Shown here in pieces: positions 7,641 through 16,110 of a stretch of DNA of 64,000 nucleotides. Origin of the DNA: Synechococcus sp. CBW1002 (GTDB lineage Bacteria > Cyanobacteriota > Cyanobacteriia > PCC-6307 > Cyanobiaceae). Within the stretch, counting starts at the first letter, position 1; each line of letters opens with the position of its first letter. The position numbers and the translations under genes are program-made. The notes under the pieces are model-generated. The model did not search any database. It had not been told where the DNA came from and was given only the letters and a program-made list of their open reading frames with translations. The stretch is taken from contig NZ_CP060398.1 in assembly GCF_015840915.1 (NCBI RefSeq), forward strand, positions 1,922,001 through 1,986,000. Reading direction: 5' to 3'.

Positions 7641-8809
7641 TGGAAGATCTTAAGACATCGCTCCGAACTCAATCTGCCGCCACAACCATTGACTTGGTTA
7701 GTCCCTATCTCGAGGGCTTGGGAATCGTTGGCGTCATCGACCATACTAGTAGCCGTATACCTGAGCTTCATGTCTTTGAAGCGCTGAGGAATAATGCTCA
7801 TTCGGGTTATCTTAATCTTGGCAAGGGTTATACGGCGCCAGCCGCTACTGCTTCGGCGATCATGGAAGGGATTGAGATGAGCCTGATTGAGTCTCCTCGT
7901 ATTAAGGGTATGCCAAGGTCAAGTAGTCTCGAAGGCCGAACTGTCCGTTTTCGCGATGCTGAATGCAGCCTTTCTTCGAATCTCGAAGAATTAATAGTGA
8001 GCTTTATCCCTTGTAAAGACCTTATCTCCAATGCCACATGCTTCGTTCCAGATTGTGATGTCTTTTACCCCGTAGCATTGGAAGCAGGGATGCCACTGAA
8101 ATCGTTCACCAATGGACTTGCATCTGGCAATACCCTCGAAGAGGCGATGTTGCATTCTCTCTATGAGCTAATAGAAAGAGATGCAATGCATAACTATCTT
8201 AGCAATCCTGATTCTGCAAATCCTATCTGCTCTGCCTCCTTTAATGATCAGCTTCTTGATAGCGTTACCGCTCGACTGGCTGATCAAGGCCATTTTCTAA
8301 TACTAAAGTCATTACGATCCAAGGCTGCAGCAGTTTTCGAGGCCACCCTTTTCATCCAGGCTCCAGATGAAACCTATCGCGGCTTCAATGGATGGGGCTG
8401 TAATCATAGTCCGTTGATTGCAGCTCGCCGCGCCATTGCAGAAGCTGCGCAGGTATGGCGTATTCAAGAGGCGATAAATCTGAATACACTTCCAGCTAGC
8501 CGGCGCAAGGGTGGCTACGTTATTTGTTCCGATGATTACTTGTGCATGCCAAGGTCTCATCTAAATCCCAAGCCGATGATTGCAGCCATAAATGAAATCA
8601 TTTCACGTTCCGCTAGCGGTATAGTTGGTATGCAAACTGCAGACAGTGACTTGTCGGTGGATCCCAGTCTCCTAGTTAGTGATCTAATCGCAAAGCTTGC
8701 GGCAATTAATGTAGCAGGCCTCTTTTGCGTACGCCTCAGTCCGGAGGAGCTTCCTGTGCATGTAGTCCGCTGCTTTTCTTCTGACTTGAACTGTCCAATT
8801 GGCCTTTGA
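7640..8809 (+). CDS. YcaO-family ATP-dependent peptide-modifying enzyme
   Basis: A 389-residue YcaO protein starting at ATG 7640. YcaO enzymes use ATP to activate peptide backbone amides, making azolines, thioamides or amidines in RiPP pathways. Visible family motifs are the nucleotide-binding segment NLGKGYTAPAATASAIMEG IE around residues 59-79 (with Glu76 and Glu79) and NGLASGNTLEEAMLHSLYEL at residues 158-177 followed by IERDA, with Glu168, Glu176 and Glu179 in the metal/ATP-binding positions. The C-terminus ends DLNCPIGL and lacks the PxPxP tail of azoline-forming cyclodehydratases. No E1-like or TfuA partner is seen in the window. It is coupled to the small ORF upstream, and the oxygenase gene follows 26 bases after its stop. 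Codon use is AT-rich, like the rest of the cargo. Confidence 0.9.
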   Translation: MEDLKTSLRTQSAATTIDLVSPYLEGLGIVGVIDHTSSRIPELHVFEALRNNAHSGYLNLGKGYTAPAATASAIMEGIEMSLIESPRIKGMPRSSSLEGRTVRFRDAECSLSSNLEELIVSFIPCKDLISNATCFVPDCDVFYPVALEAGMPLKSFTNGLASGNTLEEAMLHSLYELIERDAMHNYLSNPDSANPICSASFNDQLLDSVTARLADQGHFLILKSLRSKAAAVFEATLFIQAPDETYRGFNGWGCNHSPLIAARRAIAEAAQVWRIQEAINLNTLPASRRKGGYVICSDDYLCMPRSHLNPKPMIAAINEIISRSASGIVGMQTADSDLSVDPSLLVSDLIAKLAAINVAGLFCVRLSPEELPVHVVRCFSSDLNCPIGL

Positions 8810-8835
8810 GGTCTTTGTAATCTTCATTTCAACTT

Positions 8836-9765
8836 ATGAATCTGTCTTCTAAACTTGCCGCCTTAATTCAGGAGCACCCCAGTCTGAGCTATGGTGAGTT
8901 GCATGACATGCTTTGTGATCAAGGCTGGGCACTAGAACCGCTTACTGTCGAGGAACATAAATTAGCCAATCAAGTGCCAGGATGGAAGGCTTTAATCATC
9001 CTTTGTGTGAATGCACAGCTGTCAGAGCGAAAGGCTCAATCGTTTCCACAGCTGATTCCGACTGGCGAGACGCTTTGTCGTGACAAGCTTGTTTCCTCTG
9101 TAGTGATAGCCAAGATGCTTTCTCTTTATGAGGACCAAATCCTGATTCGAGGAGATGGTCCGCTTTGTCTGGCTGGTTACGTGTCTGATCCCAGCCTGCA
9201 GCTATCTCAGGCACTTATTGATATTGCAAAGAGTGTTGTTGCAGACCTTGCGCACAGTTCTTTATTGATTGATCAGTCTCTCCTTGGCGAATCTATGGTT
9301 CTGCTTATGAATCGTTGCTTGCTCCGCCGAACCTATCCATGCTATGAAATTAGTCAGAGCTCAAAGAATAAGAATAATCAGGACTGGCATCAAGATAGTA
9401 GTCTTGTGTATGGTGGGAGGCCTATGTTGACTCTGTGGATCCCATTGCAAGAGTATTCCGGTCAGAAGATACCGGGAATTGAACTTGCTAGTCTTAGGTC
9501 AGGCTACTTTTCGTCGCATTTCGGAGATGGTATCGAGAACCTGGCAGATGTTTCCAAGGATTTCCCAGATGAAACCGTTTCTACGGTCATTCCACGCCTC
9601 AATGCTGGTGGGTATGCCGTTTTCAACGGACTAACATATCATCGCACATATGCCAACAATGGCATGAGTAGCGCTCGCGATGCCTTGTTGATTAGGATTG
9701 CGCCTCGTTCCCATGCAGGCTACTTTCCTGGTGATCGCTCCAATGATATTGAGTTTAGGTTGTGA
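8836..9765 (+). CDS. Phytanoyl-CoA dioxygenase-like Fe(II)/2-oxoglutarate oxygenase
   Basis: A 309-residue protein with the PhyH-type metal site. The segment DWHQDSSL supplies His185 and Asp187, followed by LTLWIPLQ. LTYHRTYANN supplies the distal His269, with Arg281 in ARDALLIR as the likely 2-oxoglutarate ligand. PhyH-type enzymes hydroxylate or otherwise oxidise small molecules and, in some pathways, peptides. The N-terminal 100 residues are extra to the catalytic core and unrecognised. The gene follows ycaO on the same strand and overlaps the next gene by four bases (GTGA), so the three form one transcriptional unit. Peptide or amino-acid oxidation in the YcaO pathway is inferred from context. 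Confidence 0.78.
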   Translation: MNLSSKLAALIQEHPSLSYGELHDMLCDQGWALEPLTVEEHKLANQVPGWKALIILCVNAQLSERKAQSFPQLIPTGETLCRDKLVSSVVIAKMLSLYEDQILIRGDGPLCLAGYVSDPSLQLSQALIDIAKSVVADLAHSSLLIDQSLLGESMVLLMNRCLLRRTYPCYEISQSSKNKNNQDWHQDSSLVYGGRPMLTLWIPLQEYSGQKIPGIELASLRSGYFSSHFGDGIENLADVSKDFPDETVSTVIPRLNAGGYAVFNGLTYHRTYANNGMSSARDALLIRIAPRSHAGYFPGDRSNDIEFRL

Positions 9766-10610
9766 ATGTTGAGATATTAGGGTCGGGTCCTGTTGCGCTT
9801 AGCTATGGCCACTGGCTTGCATGGCGCGGTCATAAGGTACGTCTCATAAGGAGCGATTTAATTCATTCACGTGAATCCCCTCCACTTCTTACTTGTGAGC
9901 TTGAGATGGGTGGGCGGAGGATAACCCAGCTTGATCTCTCTTTGGCATGCATACCCCACAACCAAGTATCTTCGCTACCTTTTGATCCCGATATCATTGT
10001 CATTGTAGCTGTTCCAGAGTCTCTATCGGGCTATCTCTCGTATTTGCTTTCCGATGGCACCGCCTTCAAGCCTGTAATCTTGCTGACTAGCTGGCAGAAG
10101 AAGCTTGGTGAACTTGTCACGCAATTGCCTTTCAACTGTCTTCCTGCTTATCCTCTAATCTGCTGTGAGGAATGGGCTGGTAACCTAGCAGCAGTGGGTG
10201 GTCAGTGGCTTGAAGTCGATGAGTCACTTGCCGGTTCTACTTATGGGCTTGGCTCGATCAAGATGCTAGAGCAGTTAGGCTTTGGCATCAGGCTCATTCC
10301 AATGAGCAAACGTTTCAGGGCTCGTTTTGCGCAAACGTCTTTTGCATACTCGTATCTACGTAGCCACCCATCCTATGAATATTCTTTTCCCGTTATTGGC
10401 TTTGATGTCGCCAGCGCCATGCCTAGGCTAAGGATTCTGCTTGCCTCCGAATCCGATCTGCTCTCTGAGGTAGACTATATTACTTCACTCTTGGATAGTC
10501 TTTGGGGTCAACGGTTTCAAAGCGGTACTCAAGGCTGGATACTTGACACTCTGATGCGACACAAGTCTGGCAAGACTGATTACTTTCTTGAAAGGCTCTG
10601 GCTGGGTTGA
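9762..10610 (+). CDS. NAD(P)-dependent dehydrogenase resembling ketopantoate reductase / opine dehydrogenase
   Basis: A 282-residue protein starting at GTG 9762, which overlaps the oxygenase stop as GTGA. Residues 4-30 form a nucleotide-binding Rossmann start (ILGSGPVALSYGHWLAWRG followed by HKVRLI), with the GxGxxA-like spacing of ketopantoate reductases and opine dehydrogenases. A later segment VIVAVPESLSGYL fits the end of a Rossmann sheet. The C-terminal half is helical but carries no conserved signature I can name, so the substrate is open. Likely role: reduction of a keto/imine group or oxidation of an alcohol made by the preceding oxygenase; this is inference from the operon. Confidence 0.6.
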   Translation: MNVEILGSGPVALSYGHWLAWRGHKVRLIRSDLIHSRESPPLLTCELEMGGRRITQLDLSLACIPHNQVSSLPFDPDIIVIVAVPESLSGYLSYLLSDGTAFKPVILLTSWQKKLGELVTQLPFNCLPAYPLICCEEWAGNLAAVGGQWLEVDESLAGSTYGLGSIKMLEQLGFGIRLIPMSKRFRARFAQTSFAYSYLRSHPSYEYSFPVIGFDVASAMPRLRILLASESDLLSEVDYITSLLDSLWGQRFQSGTQGWILDTLMRHKSGKTDYFLERLWLG

Positions 10611-10647
10611 TCTTAACCTGCTCAGTGATCTTTCTGTTCTCAAACCT

Positions 10648-11715
10648 CTAAGTATGTTGTTCTACAAGGCGAACATAAGACTTTAGCCTTGCCTTGGAAT
10701 CAGGCGAGAAGATAATCTTAATGTGGTTTAGCTTGGCAACTCTTGTCTTGGTTGCTATTCTCTCTGCCCCATCAAGAAAGCCGCGCATTTCAATGCCCTT
10801 TGGCAAGTAGCTCAGCAAGCTTGAGATGCTCTCGATCTGAGCTGAATCGACCTTAAAAACGTCGCCAACCAATCGATGAACTGTTTTAGGGAGTGCACGA
10901 CCCAAGAGGCCTTGAGGATGGATTTCGATTCCGATTTGTGATAACAAAATATCGCTGTCAAGGTCGATGTCAACACTGGTTGCTGGGCGCAGATAGTTAC
11001 CATGTTCTTTAAGGATTGTAGAGTATGACTCCAGATCAAGGTCCCAGGAGTCATTGGTAATGCTAGCTAAATATTGGATATGCGAGTCAATCTGTGTTGG
11101 GCATAGATGTTGCTTCATGAGTTTTAGGTACGAGCCTCGACCGCACATGAGACCAATCTGGGCCGCATGGCCTAATAACTGATAGAAATGCCGTACAGTT
11201 TTTGAGCATGCTATGCTTCCTTCCCCAGATTGCCAAGATTCGAGAGTTGAAACGATTTTTTCCCAATCCCCTGGCTGCACTTCTCCATTTGATCTAACCA
11301 TCTGCCATATCCCTGCCATAATAAGATCGTCGCTTCCTTGGTCGAACTCGATCCAGTTCTCACATGGAAGATACAGCCCTGGCCCTGCGAAGGAGAGGTC
11401 ACATCCTTCAATGCAATCTCTTTGAACCTTGGGCCACCATTCTGGCACTATTCGCCTGCGCCCACCATTGGCGAATTGCTTAGCATTGCAATATACTAGA
11501 TAGTCGGGGTGAGAGTCGGGCTTGTAGTGATGATATTCAAAGCCGCAGGTGGTTTCGTTGGTCTCATACAGTTGATCAAGCTCTCGAGCAAGTAAAAGAG
11601 CTTGAGCGTACTTGTTTGCCCCCGTTTGGTCAGTGCATTCAGATACATACCATTCTACAAGGCTTGCATGAGATGCTCGTGGATTGGATTTCAGGTTGTT
11701 AGGAGTGGTTGCCAT
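10648..11715 (-). CDS. Unknown 355-residue protein, convergent with the YcaO operon
   Basis: The frame opens as far back as 11793, but ATG 11715 (MATTPNNLKS) is the more natural start because the preceding stretch is basic and cysteine-rich with no ribosome-binding site. I do not recognise a family. Visible features are an aromatic-rich first third (EYHHYKPDSHPDYL), a segment LSFAGPGLYLPCENWIEFD near residue 107, and a pattern DIDLDSDILLSQIGIEI HPQG near residue 250 followed by a helical C-terminus. No signal peptide or membrane segment is seen. It ends 37 bases from the dehydrogenase gene with no clear terminator between them, and it shares the AT-rich codon use, so it probably belongs to the same locus. 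A role as peptide-binding or tailoring partner is speculation. Confidence 0.55.
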   Translation of the reverse strand: MATTPNNLKSNPRASHASLVEWYVSECTDQTGANKYAQALLLARELDQLYETNETTCGFEYHHYKPDSHPDYLVYCNAKQFANGGRRRIVPEWWPKVQRDCIEGCDLSFAGPGLYLPCENWIEFDQGSDDLIMAGIWQMVRSNGEVQPGDWEKIVSTLESWQSGEGSIACSKTVRHFYQLLGHAAQIGLMCGRGSYLKLMKQHLCPTQIDSHIQYLASITNDSWDLDLESYSTILKEHGNYLRPATSVDIDLDSDILLSQIGIEIHPQGLLGRALPKTVHRLVGDVFKVDSAQIESISSLLSYLPKGIEMRGFLDGAERIATKTRVAKLNHIKIIFSPDSKARLKSYVRLVEQHT

Positions 11716-11852
11716 GCTTTGTTCTCGACGGATACGTTTGCAGGATATCTGCAACCGAGGCTTGATCGATCTAATACAAGCCTGGATGCCCAATTAAGTA
11801 GGTCAGCGTTGGTAGGCTAGGATTAACTTGGCACATATTCTAAGAGATCCTT

Positions 11853-13529
11853 GCTTGCGTCCCCTGTGTTGGTGTAAATCCCTGGGGACCTCAACCCCGG
11901 CGTAGCCGGGGTTGAGCGCGCACCTCAGACGTTCCGCTCAGCGGCCAGCGTTGCAAGGGGTGGGCAGGCCCGTGACCCTGGTTTGAGCACTACCTCAACC
12001 AGACGAACCATGCCCACGTCCAATCGTGCCGCAATTGAGCTGGCGCCGCTACTGGATGGCAGCAGCGCCGGTGAGCTGATCCCCGAGCTGGTGCGCCACG
12101 GCCTGCAGCAGCTGATCGAGCTGGAGGTCGCTGCCGTGCTCGGCGCAGAGCGCCATGAGCGCAGCGAGGAGCGGCTCGGCTACCGCAACGGCTACCGGCC
12201 GCGCACCCTGGCCACCCAGGTGGGGGACATCGATCTCCGCATCCCCAAACTGCGCTCCGGCAGCCACCTGCCCTCGATCCTGGAGCCGCGCCGCCGTGTG
12301 GACCAGGCCCTCTACGGCGTGGTGATGGAGGCCTATGTCGGCGGCATCTCAACGCGCAAGGTCGACGCCCTGGTGGCCGCCCTGGGAGTCCAGAGCGGCA
12401 TCTCCAAATCTCAGGTGAGCCGCATCTGCGCTGACATCGACATCCAGGTGCAGGCCTTCCTGAACCGCCCCCTTGAGGCCACCGGCTACGCCTACCTGTA
12501 CCTCGATGCCACCTATCTCCACGGGCGTCTCGGCAAGGCGATGCAGGTCTGCTCCAGGGCTGTGGTGGTGGCCATGGGCGTCAATGCCGATGGTCGCCGC
12601 GAGCTGCTCGGCATCAAGGTGGGCGACAGCGAAACCGAGAGCTTCTGGAGCGAGTTCATTGGCTCGCTCAAGGAGCGCGGCCTCACTGGGGTCAAGCTCG
12701 TGATCAGCGACGCGCACGTGGGCCTCACCAAGGCGATCCGGCGGATGCTGCAGGGCAGCTGCTGGCAGCGCTGCAGGGTCCATTTCGCCAGAAACCTGCT
12801 CCAACGGGTGCCCAAGGCCCACCAAGGCATGGTCACCGCTGCCTTGCGCTCGGTGTTCGCCCAGGAGAAAACGGACGAAATCGAGGCCCGCTGGGACGAT
12901 CTGGCCAGCTCACTGGTGGATCGCTTCCCCAAGGCTGCTGAGCTCATGCTGCACGCCCGGGAAGACGTGCTCGCCTTCCGTCACTTCCCGCCTCAACACT
13001 GGAAAAAGACTTGGAGCACCAACCTGCTCGAGCGCCTCAATGAGGAGATCAAACGCCGCACTCGGGTGGTTGGCATCTTCCCGAATGACGCCTCGATCAC
13101 CCGCTTGGTGGGGGCTGTGCTGCTGGAGCAGGACGAGCACTGGCAGCTGGAGGGCCGGCGCATGTTCTCCGCCGAGAGCATGGCCGCCATCCCCTCACTG
13201 GCGGAGCTGCCCACGCAGCCTTCCTTGCAAGAAGCAGCGGCCTGAGCCTCAGGCCCCAGGAGATCGCGCCGTAGCGCCCCCACAGGGCGCAGCGGCGGCG
13301 ATCACCGCCCGGGGGCCGGCACCGCAGACGTCACGACCAAGATTGCAGGTGTAGCCCACAACCGATCGGCAATCCAGACGAAAGACTTGACAAGTCAATC
13401 GTCTGGATTCATCGTGAAATAACGAGGTGCACATGCGCCTCGAGAATGACAGCCCGTCATTCACCCCTGTTCTCCCTCAGTCCAGGGCAATCGGGCCTCG
13501 GGATTTACACCACGCCAAGGGACGCGGCC
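11853..13529 (+). mobile_element. IS256-family insertion sequence, variant a (intact)
   Basis: Inverted ends share GCGTCCC and, 7 bases further in, GGTGTAAATCCC (11857-11882 and its complement at 13500-13525). An 8-bp direct repeat AGATCCTT flanks the element (11845-11852 and 13530-13537), matching the known 8-9 bp duplications of the family. The left end contains a GC-rich hairpin with arms CCCCGG near 11896-11912 that could block read-through transcription into the transposase. Pieces of the same variant reappear in reverse orientation at 25922-27439 and 37440-37598. Confidence 0.92.
12010..13245 (+). CDS. IS256-family (Mutator-type) transposase
   Basis: A 411-residue transposase from ATG 12010 (an in-frame ATG nine codons upstream is less likely because the other variants begin MPKTHR and MPNAYF). 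Motifs of the family are visible: YRNGYRPRTLATQVGDIDL near residue 58, YLYLDATYLHGRLGK near 165 with the first catalytic Asp, LVISDAHVGLTKAI near 233 with the second, and NLLERLNEEIKRRTRVVGIF near 339 with the catalytic Glu. The CRVHFARNLL segment is also typical. The frame is full length and undamaged. Confidence 0.93.
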   Translation: MPTSNRAAIELAPLLDGSSAGELIPELVRHGLQQLIELEVAAVLGAERHERSEERLGYRNGYRPRTLATQVGDIDLRIPKLRSGSHLPSILEPRRRVDQALYGVVMEAYVGGISTRKVDALVAALGVQSGISKSQVSRICADIDIQVQAFLNRPLEATGYAYLYLDATYLHGRLGKAMQVCSRAVVVAMGVNADGRRELLGIKVGDSETESFWSEFIGSLKERGLTGVKLVISDAHVGLTKAIRRMLQGSCWQRCRVHFARNLLQRVPKAHQGMVTAALRSVFAQEKTDEIEARWDDLASSLVDRFPKAAELMLHAREDVLAFRHFPPQHWKKTWSTNLLERLNEEIKRRTRVVGIFPNDASITRLVGAVLLEQDEHWQLEGRRMFSAESMAAIPSLAELPTQPSLQEAAA

Positions 13530-13636
13530 AGATCCTTGGAAAACCAGCGGTATTCATCCGAATGGGCAGCTTTTTGGAAGTATAAGCCGCGAACTACGCC
13601 CTTCGCCGAATAATTGAAGTGCCGAGTGAAAGACCC

Positions 13637-13783
13637 ATGCAATGCGCCAACACAGCGGCTGGCTATTCGTATAGAATGAACAACCGAAATGTACCGCTAA
13701 AAGTGAGGATTTGCTTCAGCTTCTTATTAGTGAGCCTTGGGACCAGCCCATTGTTGGCGGTAGGCGAAAACGTGGAGCGCTAA
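13637..13783 (+). CDS. Possible small exported peptide ORF
   Basis: A 48-codon frame (or 35 codons from the in-frame ATG at 13676) with a signal-peptide-like layout: basic NNRNVPLKVR, then hydrophobic ICFSFLLVSLGTSPLLA, then GENVER and TAA. The stop comes shortly after the predicted cleavage region, so it may be the beginning of a decayed exported protein. It lies in an otherwise empty stretch between IS256 and IS66. Evidence is composition only. Confidence 0.25.
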   Translation: MQCANTAAGYSYRMNNRNVPLKVRICFSFLLVSLGTSPLLAVGENVER

Positions 13784-13958
13784 TTCCAGCTTGCCCTAGA
13801 CTACCGGATAGCACGCAAGGCACCCAGTGGTCAGGAGTGCCTTGGTCGCCTCCATCTCGCAAAGCGCCTGCCAAGCTTTGGCGCTGACATGCAACATAAG
13901 ACCGGTTACATCGCTAAACCCACTTTAAATTCGAAGACTTGTAGAGGTACCTGGAAGA
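13784..13958. other. Intergenic stretch without recognised gene
   Basis: Together with 13538-13636 this is the non-IS sequence between IS256 variant a and the IS66 element. No frame with a recognisable product is present. Removal of IS256 joins it to the upstream flank of the unknown gene ending at 10648, so it originally formed the region upstream of that gene and may have carried its promoter. Confidence 0.4.
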
Positions 13959-14740
13959 GTACCCGTTCAGGGGGCGTGACGCAGCCGCGCAGCATTCCAC
14001 CCCTGATCGTTGATCAACGAGCGACCACAGACACCACGATCGATGACAGCCGATTCAGGGATTCGGCAACAGCGATGGCATCTCACCGCCGCGATGATGG
14101 GCGATCAAGGCCTGCTCCACGAACTGCCAGATATCACGGCCCTGTTGCCGCAGGCTGGTGGTGACCGTGAGCAGCCTGCTGCGGCAGATCGCACCCTGGC
14201 GGGATTGGACGCCATGGCTGATCTTGCGCTGAATCACCGAATGGCGCAGGGCTCGCTCTGCAGCATTGTTGGTGGGTTCGATGCCTTTGATCTCCAGAAA
14301 CGTCCACAGCCCATCAGCCACCTGGAGCAACTGCCGGCAGGTGCCAACCGTTTTGGCCCACGGCGTTCGCTCGCCGCGCTGGTAGCCCAGCTCCACCACC
14401 CGCTGCAAGGTGCCCACAAACGCCTGGCGGATCGGCCGGCAGCCCTGCTGCAACATCGGCCAATCGATCGTCCCGTCCTTCCACTGGTGCCACTGAGCAA
14501 ACAGCTGCTGCTGCAGTCCCAGCAGCTCCGCTCCAATCTCACCGCTGGCGCCCGGGCGTTCGGCGAGGGCGGTGAGATCGCGGCTCACGTGCGCCCAGCA
14601 CAGCTGGCGCTGCTCCCCAGCGGGAGATGGTTGTAGGCGGAGAAGCGGTCGCTCACCACGTAGACGCAGTCTTCCGCGGAGCGGTTGCCGCCAAAGGCAT
14701 TCCCGAGCAGCGCGATCGCAGCGGCTTTCGAGCGGCTTAG

Positions 14741-16110
14741 GAGTTTGCTGAAAAACCAACCCACGAGCCAGTTTTCCACAGGCATCAGTGGATTTCCGGC
14801 TCAAAAAGACGGATCGGCGGCTATCAGAGCCGCAAACAGCCCGATTTCGGCATCGTTGGCCTCTCTGCAAGGCATTGGTTGAGGCCTATTGGGCACACCT
14901 CTGGACAACGGGCTGTTCATGCCGCCTCCATCGCGGGCTTGAGCAGGTTGCCCAGGCGGATCAGGTTGTAGGCGATCACATGCAGGCCAAACACGGCGCC
15001 GACCTTCTCGGTACCGCGCAGTTTGAACTGGCGCAGCCCTCCGAACGCCTTGATCCAACCAAACACCTTTTCGATCCCCCGGCGGGCGTTGATCGATTTG
15101 GAGTAGCCCACGTGACGGGTGGTGCGGCCATCAATGGCTGAGCCACCGCTGCGGGCCGTGTTCTGGGCCACGTGGGGCGTGACACCGATCCGCCGCATCT
15201 CAGCGACAAACCCTTTGGTGTCGTAGTTCTTGTCGGCGCCGACGGTCTTCTGGTGGGCACCGGTGAGGTCTGCTGCCATCTCTTTGGCGGCATCCCGCTC
15301 ACCGGTGCCCGTGGCCTGGGTGACGCGGCAATCGACGATCAGGTCGTGGCGGTTGTCCATGAGGACATGGCCCCGATAGCTCAGCTGCGCTGGATGGGCA
15401 TTCGATTTCCGGGCCAGCCGTGCCTCAGGATCGGTGCTGGAGCGGTGGGTCTCGTTGCTGAGCTTGATGCCGCGAAAGTCCCCTTTGGCGCGCTTCTTTC
15501 CCTCTTTGGGAGCACCGAATCCTTCGCCAGGACCTGTGGGCGGAGGCGGAGGATCCTCCTGGCCATCGATCCGCTCCAAGGAAGCGTGTGACGCCCAGGC
15601 CTGGAGCAACGTGCCGTCCACCGAAAAGTGCTCGTCACTGAGCAGCGGTTTGACCTCGGGTGCTCCCATCAGCTTCTCCAGGAACAGCCCCATGACGTCG
15701 TCAGTGAGGAGCCGATCACGATTCTTGGTGAATGTGGTCGGATGCCAGATCGCATCGTCAGGGCTCAAGCCCACAAACCAGCGGAACAGCAGGTTGTAGT
15801 GGACCTGCTCCAGCAGCAGCCTCTCGGAGCGGATGCCGTAGAACGCCTGCAACAACGAGGCCAGCAGCAGCTGCTCTGGCGGCACCGATGGTCTCCCTTC
15901 TGAGGCATACAACCTGCAGAAGGTGGGATTGAGTCGATCGAGGGCCTGATCCGCCAGCTTGCGAATCCGCCTGAGTGGATGGCTGGTCGGGATCCGCTCC
16001 TCGATCGAGACGTAGGAGAACAAGGAGCCGCTGCGCTCCTGCTGACCTCGCATCAAACCTGGGGCAGTTGCCCTATTTTCGCAGAGGCGGCGGGGTTTTT
16101 CAGCAAACTC
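14741..16110 (-). mobile_element. IS5-family insertion sequence (1370 bp)
   Basis: Near-perfect inverted ends, GAGTTTGCTGAAAAACC at 14741 and its complement ending at 16110, are flanked by TTAG on both sides (14737-14740 and 16111-16114), a typical IS5-family target duplication. It is inserted in the transposase gene of the IS66 element. Confidence 0.92.
14917..16056 (-). CDS. IS5-family transposase
   Basis: A 379-residue transposase with an undamaged frame. The N-terminal domain (LFSYVSIEERIPTSHPLRRI, then RLYASEGRPSVPPEQLLLAS) and the FSVDGTLLQAWAS segment near residue 147 with the first catalytic Asp are characteristic. TVGADKNYDTKGFV near residue 275 gives the second Asp and IEKVFGWIKAFGGLRQFK near residue 335 the Glu. 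It has an insert of charged and proline residues (EDPPPPPTGPGEGFG) between the first two acidic positions. Full length and probably active. Confidence 0.9.
   Translation of the reverse strand: MMRGQQERSGSLFSYVSIEERIPTSHPLRRIRKLADQALDRLNPTFCRLYASEGRPSVPPEQLLLASLLQAFYGIRSERLLLEQVHYNLLFRWFVGLSPDDAIWHPTTFTKNRDRLLTDDVMGLFLEKLMGAPEVKPLLSDEHFSVDGTLLQAWASHASLERIDGQEDPPPPPTGPGEGFGAPKEGKKRAKGDFRGIKLSNETHRSSTDPEARLARKSNAHPAQLSYRGHVLMDNRHDLIVDCRVTQATGTGERDAAKEMAADLTGAHQKTVGADKNYDTKGFVAEMRRIGVTPHVAQNTARSGGSAIDGRTTRHVGYSKSINARRGIEKVFGWIKAFGGLRQFKLRGTEKVGAVFGLHVIAYNLIRLGNLLKPAMEAA

Noticed and set aside
10648-11793. Cyanobactin prenyltransferase (PatF/TruF) identity for the unknown protein
   Set aside because: Length is roughly comparable, but no residue pattern of the ABBA family could be matched by eye.
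11895-11915. Hairpin CCCCGGCGTAGCCGGGG as a terminator of the unknown gene or operon
   Set aside because: It lies inside the left end of IS256 (also present at 20303 and 37541), so it belongs to the element, not to the host genes.
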